From: an uncultured Erythrobacter sp.
GTDB taxonomy: Bacteria > Pseudomonadota > Alphaproteobacteria > Sphingomonadales > Sphingomonadaceae
Reading direction: 5' to 3'
Assembly: GCF_947497915.1 (NCBI RefSeq)
Contig: NZ_CANMIJ010000002.1
Location: forward strand, 744,001-808,000
Length of the DNA: 64,000 nt
Position numbers and translations under genes: made by a program. Positions 7,897 to 17,083 of the stretch are shown in pieces (the stretch's first letter is position 1; each line of letters begins with the position of its first letter). A model generated the notes under the pieces. The model had not been told where the DNA came from. It did not search any database and was given only the letters and a program-made list of their open reading frames with translations.

Positions 7897-9138
7897 TTAC
7901 GATCCAGTGGCACGTTGGGGGTTTAGGGAAATGACGTTGCTGGCATCTTGGCTGGCATCGGGATTTGATCCGGCATCGTCAGCGTCCGCGCCCGAATTTT
8001 CGGGGGTGTCAGGCACGGTGTCTCGTAAAGGTTGATATGGGATCTCGATAAGCACTGTGAACCCTCCGCCGGGTTCAGAGCGTGTTTCGAACAGGTGCGT
8101 CTCGCCGTAAGCTTGCATCAAACGGTTGCGGATATTGGCGAGGCCAACGCCGGTGGACACGGTCTGGCTGGGCGAGGGATTGCCAAGATGGTCGAGCAAT
8201 GCGTGCTGTATCGGGCCATCAAGTCCGGGGCCGCTATCTTCGACTGTCATGCGCAGACGGTCTCCAATAACGCGCGCCGTCACGGAAATGCGCGCGCCTT
8301 CCTCTTGCGGGCTGACGGCGTATTTGATCGCGTTTTCGACGAGCGGTTGCAAAAGCATGGACGGCAGACAGGCGATGCGCGCTTTGTCTTCGATTTCAAA
8401 GTTGGTTCGCAGCCGCTCTTCAAACCGCATCCGCTCAATGTCGAGATATAGGCCGAGGGTCTCGATCTCCTGATCCAACGTCACCTGACTGCCGGGTTCC
8501 GCAATCAAAGTGTGCCGCAGAAAGCTCGAAAGCCGGGTTAGCATGGCGTTGGCAGGTTCGGTCTGTTTGAGCAGCACCAGCGTGCTGATTGAATTGAGGG
8601 TGTTGAACAGGAAATGCGGGTTCAACTGGTATCGCAGCATCGCAAGCTGGGCGGCTGTCGTCTGCGCTTCGAGCCGTTCAAGCCGGTCCGCCTGCTGCTC
8701 CACCGTCAGGAAGTAATTGATCGCAAAATACAGAGCGCTCCACGCGCCAAGCAGTGTCAGCGGGATGAAGGACAGGCCGATAAATCGCTGCGCAAATGTC
8801 GCCTCGCGCGCATCGCCATAATACAGCAGCTGGACCCAGGCATCGATTGAGGCATAGACGACCACGGCACCGATCAAGACCAGCACCGTCCCGCCCCATG
8901 TGACCAGCGGGCTACGGCCGATCAATTGGCGGTAGATGACGGACAGAACGAGGCTGATCGAAAAGCCGGTAATGGCCATGATCAGCATCAGAATTAGCTG
9001 GCTATATGGCAGTCCGTTGGCCGCCGCGTTTACCGCGCGCAGCAGGAACGCGCCGCCCCAGCCGGCCAACTGGAGGTTCCAGAAAGCGCGGTTCTTGCTC
9101 GCGAAAAACGGCGCCGGCTGAATTTGAAGCACTGCCAT
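7897..9138 (-). CDS. Sensor histidine kinase, LytS/YehU type
   Basis: Integral membrane histidine kinase of the His_kinase (PF06580) class. Four or so hydrophobic segments fill residues 25-145, followed by a short coiled coil (148-165). The H-box QLNPHFLFNTLNS has phospho-accepting His 175. The N-box LVENAIKYA and a GVGLANIRNRL G-box form the ATPase domain. A 35-residue disordered tail ends the protein. There is no large periplasmic sensor domain, so the membrane helices probably sense the signal. It is the first gene of the pair. Confidence 0.92.
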   Translation of the reverse strand: MAVLQIQPAPFFASKNRAFWNLQLAGWGGAFLLRAVNAAANGLPYSQLILMLIMAITGFSISLVLSVIYRQLIGRSPLVTWGGTVLVLIGAVVVYASIDAWVQLLYYGDAREATFAQRFIGLSFIPLTLLGAWSALYFAINYFLTVEQQADRLERLEAQTTAAQLAMLRYQLNPHFLFNTLNSISTLVLLKQTEPANAMLTRLSSFLRHTLIAEPGSQVTLDQEIETLGLYLDIERMRFEERLRTNFEIEDKARIACLPSMLLQPLVENAIKYAVSPQEEGARISVTARVIGDRLRMTVEDSGPGLDGPIQHALLDHLGNPSPSQTVSTGVGLANIRNRLMQAYGETHLFETRSEPGGGFTVLIEIPYQPLRDTVPDTPENSGADADDAGSNPDASQDASNVISLNPQRATGS

Positions 9139-9264
9139 ATCTGACCTGCATAGCCCAATTTTAGCCAGTTAGCAGCGTGTTTTGCTGTGACCGGCGCAAG
9201 CGGGCACCGGCTGGGCGCAGGTTTTGGGCGTTTCTGGCCGTCTTCAAGCTGTTTCTGGCGGTTC

Positions 9265-10257
9265 CTATTGGCCCTTTCCCGGGTCAATCAATCTGGTGAC
9301 ATGTGCAGACCAGTCCGCCTGATTGCTGTTTTGCAATGTTGCGCGGATGCGGGGCAATTCGGCATCGACCGCTTTGGCGCGTTTCTGCCATTTATCGTGG
9401 GAGCCGCTCAGGAAAAGCGCGCCGCCGCTATTGGGTTGGTACTCGCGAAAGAAGCGTCCGGCGGCGGCTGGGTCATATCCCGCATTGGCGAGCAGCCACG
9501 GCATCAATTTGTCGGCTTCACGCTCTGTCGCGCGGATATTGCGGCGTTTGCGGCCATTGGTATCGAGCCATTCGCGGTGGCCAAGCAGATTGTGCGCCAG
9601 TTCATGGGCGATTGCCGCTGCGAATAGATCATCGTCGAATGCAAAGCCGGAAAAGCGCGCGCCGATCACCACGCGGCTGCCATCTGCGACGGCGCGTTCA
9701 TTGTCGCCTGTCAGTTCAAAACGGGTTGCGCATGCCTTTACGCCGGTGAGCGTTATGGCCTCGCCATCTGCGAAGCCGACAGTCAATTTGCCTGATTGAG
9801 AAAGCTCTGCGTCAATATGATCATGCGCGCGCTTCAAACGCTTCCAATCAAGCCGGTCGTCCGCCTTCCAAAGGTTCGGCTCGGCATTGCCCAGTGTCAT
9901 GATTTCTCGATTGGCAGGGAATGCGCCAGACGCACCAGCGGGCGAGCCCTTGGCGGCGGTTTGCACGGCAAAATCGCGGTTTAGGCTCAGAGCGTTCCGG
10001 GCGATATCAGGCGCGCCATAGCTCGCCATATCCTGAAGCTGGAGGCCGGTTGCCGCGTAAGTGTCAGAGCAAAATTCGGCATTGCCGCGCGCGAGCCTCC
10101 ATCCGGTGTCTTGCAGCCTTTGATCAAGGCTTTGGAAGTCTTCAATCGCGGCGCGCTCTGCGGAATAATCGACATTTGCGCTGTCAGGATCTGCCGCCAA
10201 TGCGCTGACGGCGAGAGAGGCGGCAAACAGTCCGCCGATCACCCATCCGCGCGCCAT
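9265..10257 (-). CDS. Exported M48-type metalloprotease
   Basis: A 330-residue protein with a Sec signal peptide (cleavage near ALAAD). Its zinc-protease core has HELAH at residues 218-222 and the third ligand Glu 247 in EREAD, as in M48 gluzincins. The first 150 residues are not a recognised domain. The start codon overlaps the DsbA-like gene's stop by one base (TGATG at 10255-10259), so the two are coupled. Periplasmic protein quality control is inferred from family and neighbours. Confidence 0.85.
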   Translation of the reverse strand: MARGWVIGGLFAASLAVSALAADPDSANVDYSAERAAIEDFQSLDQRLQDTGWRLARGNAEFCSDTYAATGLQLQDMASYGAPDIARNALSLNRDFAVQTAAKGSPAGASGAFPANREIMTLGNAEPNLWKADDRLDWKRLKRAHDHIDAELSQSGKLTVGFADGEAITLTGVKACATRFELTGDNERAVADGSRVVIGARFSGFAFDDDLFAAAIAHELAHNLLGHREWLDTNGRKRRNIRATEREADKLMPWLLANAGYDPAAAGRFFREYQPNSGGALFLSGSHDKWQKRAKAVDAELPRIRATLQNSNQADWSAHVTRLIDPGKGQ

Positions 10258-10958
10258 CAGCTGTCCGTTTCGTCAAGCGCCTCTTTCAGCGCATCATAGC
10301 CGACCATGCCGCCCATCGCATTTTCGCTTGTGACCCAAGCGGGCGTGCCGCTGAAGCCCAGCGAGCGGGCAAAGCTGAGGTTTTTCGCCAGTTCAACCGA
10401 GACAGTGTCGGACGCGGCATCGGCCCGTGCGCGTTCCATGTCGAGGCCGGCCTGCGTCGCGGCGGCTTCGATCGATTCCGGCGTGGTCGGGCCAAAATTG
10501 AACATGGCTTCGTGGAACTCGGCATATTTGCCCTGAATACCCGCGGCCAGCGCCATGCGGGCGGCGGCATCGCTGCCTTCGAAAATCGGCCATTCGCGCA
10601 TCACGACCTTAAGATCGGGATCTTCGGCGATCAGGCGTTTCACATCCGCCAGGCTCGCCTCGCAATAAGGGCAATTATAGTCGGTGAATTCCACCAGAAC
10701 CTTGGAGCCATCCGGATTCCCCATCACCGCGCCGGGAAAGGCAACGTAAAGATCATCGCCTGCCTGTGTGAGCCGTTCGCGCGCCTGCGCGTTCTGCAAT
10801 TCCATCGCCATCTCTTCGAGGATGGTCGGATTATCGAGCAGGTAAGAGCGCGTGCGATTATCCGCGAGGCCTGAATATGACCACGCCGCAGCGCCCAGAA
10901 AGCCAAAGACAAGCGCCAGCAGCGCAGTGAGAAGCGAGGTTCGCATACCGTTTTCCAT
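10257..10958 (-). CDS. DsbA-family thioredoxin-fold protein
   Basis: Membrane-anchored or exported thiol oxidoreductase. The N-terminal hydrophobic segment (residues 8-28) is a signal or anchor. A Com1/DsbA-type N-terminal helical region is followed by a thioredoxin fold with active site CPYC (96-99) and the cis-proline loop GFSGTPAWV. The likely role is disulfide formation or isomerisation in the periplasm. Two starts are possible (10958 and 10946); neither has a strong ribosome site. It lies between two M48 protease genes on the same strand, suggesting an envelope-protein maturation cluster. Confidence 0.88.
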   Translation of the reverse strand: MENGMRTSLLTALLALVFGFLGAAAWSYSGLADNRTRSYLLDNPTILEEMAMELQNAQARERLTQAGDDLYVAFPGAVMGNPDGSKVLVEFTDYNCPYCEASLADVKRLIAEDPDLKVVMREWPIFEGSDAAARMALAAGIQGKYAEFHEAMFNFGPTTPESIEAAATQAGLDMERARADAASDTVSVELAKNLSFARSLGFSGTPAWVTSENAMGGMVGYDALKEALDETDS

Positions 10959-11014
10959 GTTTGTGATTACTAACGCGGCTTATTCAAAAGGCCAGCGGAT
11001 CATCGCGGCCCGCG

Positions 11015-12394
11015 TTACCTGTCCCGTAATGCCTCAAGTTCGGAGCGCGCTTGAAGCGCCACGTCTTGCGCTCTGATCCAGTCCGGCGATCCAACTGGAA
11101 GGCCTGCCTCTGCATCCTTGGCGTTGCGTAAAGCGGACGGGTAATTGCGGTTCATCACCTGCTGTTCGGCGCTGGCGAGTTTGGCGCGTGGAATGTCGCC
11201 TTTGGCCGCGTAAACCACGCCCAATTGGTACCACGCAAACGGATTTAGCCGATCCCTTGCAACGGCAGCGCGCAGCACGCGTTCGGCCTCGGGGTAATTT
11301 GCCTTGTCTTCGGTCGCAATCAACGCGTGGCCAAACATGCCCGCGATAAGCGGCTGGTTGAGCGTGATATCGGTCGCCTTGCGAAGCGGGATAAGAGCCT
11401 CTTCCACACGGCCGGATTCGAGCAGGATTTGACCCTGCACTTCGAGGAAATACGGATTGTCAGGATCGCCTGCGAGCAGCGCGTCTGTTTCCGATAGTGC
11501 TTTTTCGACCTGCGCATCCTTGTGAAACGCGTAGGCGCGGGCATAGCGTGCGGGCACGCTTGTGTCGGATTCGGGATATTGATTAAACGTGCGGTTCGGC
11601 TCTGCGAGATAGCCATAAAGTTTGGCGCGCACTCTCAAGAACCGGTCTTGCAGCTCGGCATCGTCGGGGGTGTCCCATGCCGCGTCTTCTTGCAGCAGGT
11701 CTCGCAGAATCTGAATCCGGTCACCCGAAAGCGGGTGAGTTCGGGTGTAAGTTGCCTCGTCGCCTTGGCTATAGCCGCGGCGAATTTCGAGATCGCGCAG
11801 GCGGTCAAAAAATTTCAGCATACCGCGGCCCGAAATGCCTGCGCCTGAAAGGTACCGTGCGCCTGCCAAATCGGTGGCTGCTTCCTGATTGCGGTTAAAC
11901 GCAAGGAAGCTGCCGAGAGCCGCGCGCTGTCCCGCCATGATCGCGCCAATCGCCGCATCGCCTGCACCAGCCAGCGCCGCGCCAACGCCGATCAACAGCG
12001 AAAGGATGCTGATCCCGTTTGCCGCGCTCGTGCGCTCGTTAAAACGGACAACGTGACCGGCAGTGATATGGCCCAGCTCATGCGCGAGAACGCCTTGAAC
12101 TTCATTGGCGGTTTCCGCCGCGTTGAGCAGGCCAGCATGGACATAAATGACCTGTCCGCCCGCCACGAAGGCGTTGATGGAAGGGTCGTTGATCAGGACA
12201 ATATCGACATTTTCCGGCTCAAGCTCGGATGCCTCGACAAGCGGCGCCGTCATATCGCGCAGCAGCGCCTCTGTTTCGGCATCGCGCAGGATAGACTGCG
12301 CTGCCGCCGGGTTCAGCGTGATCAGCGTGCTGGCAAGCAGCGCCATAAGATAGGCGCAGAAACGCGGGAGCGGGATGTTTGAAAACGGGCGCAT
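11015..12394 (-). CDS. BepA-like M48 metalloprotease with TPR domain
   Basis: Periplasmic protease and chaperone resembling BepA, which in E. coli takes part in outer-membrane protein and LptD assembly. A signal peptide (to AAAQS) precedes the M48 domain with HELGH at 105-109, a hydrophobic Ala/Gly loop (about 125-160) and the Glu ligand in NQEAATDLAG. TPR-like helices run from about 290 to the end. The 459-residue length is usual for the family. It starts 10 bases after the hydrolase gene's stop. Confidence 0.9.
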   Translation of the reverse strand: MRPFSNIPLPRFCAYLMALLASTLITLNPAAAQSILRDAETEALLRDMTAPLVEASELEPENVDIVLINDPSINAFVAGGQVIYVHAGLLNAAETANEVQGVLAHELGHITAGHVVRFNERTSAANGISILSLLIGVGAALAGAGDAAIGAIMAGQRAALGSFLAFNRNQEAATDLAGARYLSGAGISGRGMLKFFDRLRDLEIRRGYSQGDEATYTRTHPLSGDRIQILRDLLQEDAAWDTPDDAELQDRFLRVRAKLYGYLAEPNRTFNQYPESDTSVPARYARAYAFHKDAQVEKALSETDALLAGDPDNPYFLEVQGQILLESGRVEEALIPLRKATDITLNQPLIAGMFGHALIATEDKANYPEAERVLRAAVARDRLNPFAWYQLGVVYAAKGDIPRAKLASAEQQVMNRNYPSALRNAKDAEAGLPVGSPDWIRAQDVALQARSELEALRDR

Positions 12395-12404
12395 TGGCGT
12401 TGGC

Positions 12405-13358
12405 CTAACGCGATTCCTCCTGAACGGGAACTGAAACCGTGTCTGACGCGGGCAGGGCCATGGCGAATTCAGCCATGATATCGGTCAGGTCGCGGCGCGA
12501 TCGCCACGGTGCGGCAAGCGAGATCAGCGGGTCTGAGTGGTCCATCTCGGGATAGAAAACAGCCTGCGCTTCGCCGCCGCGCTCGGTCAGCTCTTTGGTC
12601 AAAAGACGGCTGTTGCGCGGAAAGACAGTGGTGTCTTTCTCCCCGTGCAAAAACAGCATTGGCGGGGCGTCGCCGCGCAAATGCGCGATTGGCTGGGTCG
12701 CCTTGGGATCGGGCGCATCGCCGAATGCTGCAATGGTGGAATCGCTGTCGAACGGGTAAAAGTCATACGGGCCAGACATGCCGATTACGCCCGCAATATC
12801 TGATGGAGCAAGCCCTTCGGCGGCGAGCCATTTGTCGTCAAGCGCGGCGGTGACGACATTGTAAGCGCCCGCAGAATGCCCCGCAATTACAATGCGTTGA
12901 GGATCGCCGCCATGTTCTGCAATTTCACGGTGAGTCCAGCCGACAACGCTGGCTGTATCTTCCAACATGGCGGGATATTTGCCAGCTTCGTCCAAACGGT
13001 ACCCGCCCAGAACGACGACAAACCCGCGCTCTACAAAGGCCCGCGCGACAAAGCCGTAATCTTCCGGATCGCCGGAACGCCAGCTGCCACCGTGAAAGAA
13101 AACAAGCACCGGGCGCGGTGCATCACTTTGAGTTTCCGGCCCCCAAACAGTCAGTTTTTGTTGAGGGTGGTCGCCGGTTGAAACCAATTCCAGCTGCACT
13201 GCGTCACCGCTGCCGCCGGTGATCCGGTCAACCGCGCTCAGCACGGCAGGGCCGTTTTGCGAAATCGCATATTGCAGCGCGAGCGCGCCCACTACGCCGA
13301 TCACGATCACCACGCCGAGAATCCAAATAATCATCCGGCGCATCCTTTTTCCGTTCAT
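12405..13358 (-). CDS. Alpha/beta hydrolase, carboxylesterase/BD-FAE-like
   Basis: A hydrolase with an N-terminal membrane anchor (residues 8-30), so the domain probably lies outside the cytoplasm. The oxyanion motif HGGSW is at 89-93 and the nucleophile elbow GHSAG at 160-164 (Ser 162). The late blocks LFLHGEKDTTV and MDHSDP supply the acid and the histidine. The ATG at 13358 is chosen because it lies just past the TAG of the upstream gene (13360-13362); a longer frame would overlap that gene. The substrate is unknown; an esterase on lipids or peptidoglycan substituents is possible. Confidence 0.85.
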   Translation of the reverse strand: MNGKRMRRMIIWILGVVIVIGVVGALALQYAISQNGPAVLSAVDRITGGSGDAVQLELVSTGDHPQQKLTVWGPETQSDAPRPVLVFFHGGSWRSGDPEDYGFVARAFVERGFVVVLGGYRLDEAGKYPAMLEDTASVVGWTHREIAEHGGDPQRIVIAGHSAGAYNVVTAALDDKWLAAEGLAPSDIAGVIGMSGPYDFYPFDSDSTIAAFGDAPDPKATQPIAHLRGDAPPMLFLHGEKDTTVFPRNSRLLTKELTERGGEAQAVFYPEMDHSDPLISLAAPWRSRRDLTDIMAEFAMALPASDTVSVPVQEESR

Positions 13359-13359
13359 T

Positions 13360-14475
13360 CTAAATGCCCTTATCGCGCGCCAATATTTCAGCGGCGCTGT
13401 CTTGCGCGGCCACATCCAAGCCGATTTCCTCAAGAAAGCTACGCGCGGCGGCGTAGTCTGATCCCGTCCAGAACGGAACCGTTGATCGGGAAAGCTCCGC
13501 TTTGATCGATTTTTCGGTCTCGCTCAGGGGACGGCTCGCGGTTTGGCGGATGAACACTGCGGCGATCCTTTCGGGGCGCGCATTGGCGAGGCCGCCAAAG
13601 ACGCTCAAATCCTTTTGCGTATCATCGCCGACCAACACGAATTTCATATCGGGATATGTCGCCAGCAAATGCTCCGCCGCGCCCAATTTGTGCGATCCAT
13701 GCCCGTCCGAACCCAGCGTTTCGCGGTTAAAGCCCCAATCGCGCAATGTAATCGGCCCTAGCGGCAGATCACGTTGATGCTTGAACGTCACGAGGTAGGA
13801 AAACAGGTTCCACGGGCTGGAAGAAACGTAGAAGACAGGCCGTGCCATCGGCTGAGGGATGGGTGCACGCAGCGGCCCGCGATCCGAAGCTTTGCGCCCG
13901 GTGCCTCCGCCCAAAGCTGCGAAGAATTCCGGCGCGCCCGGCACAACAATCCGCTCACCGGGCATTTGCGCCAGCACCCGTTTCCAATTGCGCAAAATCG
14001 CTCGCGCGCTGCCGGTGATGCCGGTTTCCAGAATGGTGTCGTCAATATCGGAGATCACGCCTGTTCGGGCTGTTTCGCCCGGGGCAAGAATAAAGGCTGT
14101 CTTGGAAATCCCTGTGCAATCCTGATCAGATTGCCAAACAAGTGAAGCGCGTTCCCAGTCAGTGCGGCGGGGCAGATCGCTGGACTGCGCAAAGGGTATT
14201 TCAAAGCGGACGAAGCCCTCTTCGTCGCTCACCGCTGCTGCGCGGATACTTTCGCCCGCGCTGCTTTCAAATTCGAGCTGAACCGACAAGCCGGCAACTT
14301 CGCGTGAGGCATATTGGCCGATCATTGTCGAAAGGCTGCGCCAAAATCCGCGCTTTTCAAACAACGGCTCTGGCTGGCGCAAGGCGCGCGCTGTCAAATG
14401 CAGCATCGACGCGCTGCGATAGCCGAAAAACGGCTGGACCCTTATGGGTGATCGGGAAGAGCGGCCAAGAACCAT
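13360..14475 (-). CDS. App1-like phosphatase domain protein (DUF2183)
   Basis: Resembles the App1/DUF2183 family, whose yeast member is a phosphatidate phosphatase. The HAD-like motif DIDDT (Asp 143 and Asp 145 from this start) is followed by TGITGSARAILRN, the FYVSSSPWNLFSYL block and VGDDTQKD. An N-terminal beta-rich domain (about 35-130) matches the family layout. The ATG at 14475 is preferred to a TTG at 14511. A lipid phosphatase role is inferred from family. It leads the run of five same-strand envelope genes down to 9265. Confidence 0.85.
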   Translation of the reverse strand: MVLGRSSRSPIRVQPFFGYRSASMLHLTARALRQPEPLFEKRGFWRSLSTMIGQYASREVAGLSVQLEFESSAGESIRAAAVSDEEGFVRFEIPFAQSSDLPRRTDWERASLVWQSDQDCTGISKTAFILAPGETARTGVISDIDDTILETGITGSARAILRNWKRVLAQMPGERIVVPGAPEFFAALGGGTGRKASDRGPLRAPIPQPMARPVFYVSSSPWNLFSYLVTFKHQRDLPLGPITLRDWGFNRETLGSDGHGSHKLGAAEHLLATYPDMKFVLVGDDTQKDLSVFGGLANARPERIAAVFIRQTASRPLSETEKSIKAELSRSTVPFWTGSDYAAARSFLEEIGLDVAAQDSAAEILARDKGI

Positions 14476-14529
14476 GCCGCAGCGCCTAGCGGCGAGCGGC
14501 CTATAGTCCAAGTCTGACGTAAGCTGTGT

Positions 14530-16506
14530 TTAGCCGACGAGCTTTTTAGCGGCGCGTTCGATCATCGGGATATCGTCGTCGATTTCACCGATCATAGAGA
14601 CCCCGCCTTCGCCGTCGCGGCGAACCACGACCAGCGAAAATTCGGCGCCGTCGCCTGAAAGCGCTTCGAATGTAAGCTCTTCAAGTTCGCGCAGCTTTTC
14701 GGCCAGCGCGCGGCGGACCTCATCAGCGGCTTCGACTTCCTTGCCCGCTTCTTCGCGGCGCAGGCGGCGTTCCGCTGCGACCACACCTTTTAGACCGCCG
14801 TCGGCATCTTCAAGGAATTCAGCCAGCGATCCCGATGCCAATTCATGGCGGTGCGCATGGGCAAGAACCGCTGCGTATTCGGTCAGACGGGTCTTGTCGT
14901 AATTGCTGCCGAAAACCAGCTTGACGACTGGTGTCATCGGTGCGCGATCCTGGACGCTCAGGCCGCTTTCTTCGAGAAGCTCCTGATAATCCTTCGGGGC
15001 TGCTTTTGCGGCCAGCGAGAAATCATAAGCGCGGCCAACGGCAGCATATAGCGCGCCGCGGCTGCGATCTTCGGCGACATTGGCCGCCTGCGCCAATTCG
15101 CGGGCCGAAGCGAGGAAGTCATAGAGGCCGGCATCATCGCCAAGCTCTTGTACCGCAGCGATTGCGATGGGCGCTTCAGGCTCAAACGCCAGCGCTTCGA
15201 GCACTGGTGCTTCGAGGACTGGCTCTTGGGAAACGGGTTCTTCAGACACGGCGTCCTCAGACACAGGATCTTCAGACACTTGTTCCGCAGAGTCGGTTTC
15301 TTCGGGCGCAGGCTCTTCTACAATCGCGTCTTCATCTGAAAGCTCGAAAGGCTCGTCTGTGTCTTCGGACACAGGCTCAACTTCGGTTTCAACCGGATCA
15401 AAACTGCCCAGATCGAGCGGTTTTTTGACCTTTGGCTCGGCCGGAACGGATTCTTCGGCAGGCTCATCAGAAAGCGGCGCGTAATCGGAAGGTTCCGCTT
15501 CGCTGCTTTCGTCTTCGCCATCGCTATAGTCCGCCCGATAATCTTCTGCGTCGAACTGATCCGCGTCGAGGTCGAGCGCTTTTTTGGTTGGCGTTTCGAT
15601 GTAATCCGCGAGCGATGCAAAGCTGTAGCCAGCGCCGCCATCGTCTTCTTCTTCCTCGTCTTCATCCATTTCTGGATCATCGAGGGTGTATTGGCCGAAA
15701 TCTGGAACTGGCAGATCGTTGTCGTCGGTCGGGCTTTCATAGGCCGCATCAAGCGATGCGACCTTGTCGCCGAAATCGTCTTCATTCGCGGCATCGCCGC
15801 CGGAAATTTCGGATTCTGCGCCGAGTTCGAAAATATCTGCGCTGGGCGCGTCGACTAGCGGATCAGCGTGATGTTTCTGCGGTTCGTCTTCGTCTTCAAC
15901 AGCGTCTTCGAGCTCAAGCGCCTGATCAATTTCGAGCAGCAGCTCGTCCGACGTCACCTGATCCGCAATCTCTTTCCAATTGATCACGCCATAGATGAAA
16001 TCGATGGTCTCATCATTGCTGGAAAACGGCAGCAAAATGCCGCGATACATGATCGATGATCCGCGCTGGTTCACGAATTCGGCTTCGAAGCCGATCGGAG
16101 CCTGATTGGCGAGGATCTGCATATAATGGTCGGTAATCCGGCTCAGCAGTGAGCGCGCTGGCACATCCGAAAGCCGAGAGATCGAACCATCGGTGCCGCA
16201 TTCCTGCGCGAGTTGATCGCCAAGATATTGGACAGCCGGATCATCAATGCCTGCCGAAAAGTCGAGCAGGACGCTGTTCGGACCAAAATCGTCGAGATTG
16301 TGCGGCTCAAGATCTTCAATCGAAGGGAAGGTGTTGTCACCCAGCAGGCCAGCCCAATGATTATAGGCGCGCACTTGCATCCGGCGCTCATCCTGGCCGA
16401 TTGCTTCAGGCGGCAATTCGCGCGCTACGTCTTCTTCGTGGGCTTCCCAGCCTTGGTCTTCGCCGACCGGATCGCTGGAATCAAAAATGCCCCGCAGATT
16501 GTCCAT
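14530..16506 (-). CDS. Large acidic protein with PAS-like N-terminus, function unknown
   Basis: A 658-residue soluble protein without a signal peptide. Residues about 45-195 resemble the PAS_5-type module (AYNHWAGLLGD, the VLLDFSAG block, MYRGILLPFSSN). Residues 200-460 are a low-complexity, extremely acidic tract with repeated SEDxVSEEPV-like units, surely disordered. The C-terminal 190 residues form a separate helical domain with a charged coiled coil (about 580-630). About 55 bases upstream on its strand is TTAA-N7-TTTA (16562-16576), one mismatch from a CtrA site. No function can be assigned. Confidence 0.8.
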   Translation of the reverse strand: MDNLRGIFDSSDPVGEDQGWEAHEEDVARELPPEAIGQDERRMQVRAYNHWAGLLGDNTFPSIEDLEPHNLDDFGPNSVLLDFSAGIDDPAVQYLGDQLAQECGTDGSISRLSDVPARSLLSRITDHYMQILANQAPIGFEAEFVNQRGSSIMYRGILLPFSSNDETIDFIYGVINWKEIADQVTSDELLLEIDQALELEDAVEDEDEPQKHHADPLVDAPSADIFELGAESEISGGDAANEDDFGDKVASLDAAYESPTDDNDLPVPDFGQYTLDDPEMDEDEEEEDDGGAGYSFASLADYIETPTKKALDLDADQFDAEDYRADYSDGEDESSEAEPSDYAPLSDEPAEESVPAEPKVKKPLDLGSFDPVETEVEPVSEDTDEPFELSDEDAIVEEPAPEETDSAEQVSEDPVSEDAVSEEPVSQEPVLEAPVLEALAFEPEAPIAIAAVQELGDDAGLYDFLASARELAQAANVAEDRSRGALYAAVGRAYDFSLAAKAAPKDYQELLEESGLSVQDRAPMTPVVKLVFGSNYDKTRLTEYAAVLAHAHRHELASGSLAEFLEDADGGLKGVVAAERRLRREEAGKEVEAADEVRRALAEKLRELEELTFEALSGDGAEFSLVVVRRDGEGGVSMIGEIDDDIPMIERAAKKLVG

Positions 16507-16645
16507 GGCCCTGATACGCCCCTTGTTAAACGGTTTCGATCAGGGTTGTGGCAATGCGTGGTAAACATCCCGTTAAGTGGATGCCGGAAAACTATGGATG
16601 CCGCCGGGATTGCCTGGTGACGTCAATGCGGCGTGACTGGCTGAC

Positions 16646-17083
16646 TTAGAGAAAATACCGCATTTTGATGGTCATTTTCTTCGCCTCTTCGCCAAGGTCA
16701 AAGACCGCATCCTTGAACTTGGGCGGGGCCATGCGGACGGGCGCATCGCGGGAAAAGCCGTAGCCTTCCTTTGGCATCATGCCGAGAGCACGGTCGGCCT
16801 TTCCGTTGTTGTTTTCATCATGCAGCAGCGCGATCGCATATTTGCCCGGCTTTACGCCTTTGAAAGTGATCGTGACTGTTTCACCGGCCGGTACGACGGC
16901 GCGCAGCGATTCCGGGTCTTTCTTGCATTTGGGAAACGCCTTTTCGAGAGCGGTGATGCAGGCCCGCACGACGCCTTCGGTGGAGCGCATATTGGTGACG
17001 GTGATCGTCACTTCATTCGCAGCAGCAGGAGCCGCACTGGCGGCCAAAGCCGCGCCAGCGCCCAAGACGAGCGCGCGCTTCAT
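16646..17083 (-). CDS. Exported DUF2141 protein
   Basis: A 145-residue protein with a Sec signal (MKRALVLGAGAAL to PAAANE). It is followed by a DUF2141 beta-sandwich recognised by VRACITALEKAFPKC and the block YAIALLHDENNNGKAD, where the Asp/Asn run suggests a metal site. The function of the family is unknown. The ATG at 17083 overlaps the upstream sterol-desaturase-like gene's stop (ATGA). This overlap decides the start against a longer frame and implies coupled synthesis. Confidence 0.88.
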   Translation of the reverse strand: MKRALVLGAGAALAASAAPAAANEVTITVTNMRSTEGVVRACITALEKAFPKCKKDPESLRAVVPAGETVTITFKGVKPGKYAIALLHDENNNGKADRALGMMPKEGYGFSRDAPVRMAPPKFKDAVFDLGEEAKKMTIKMRYFL

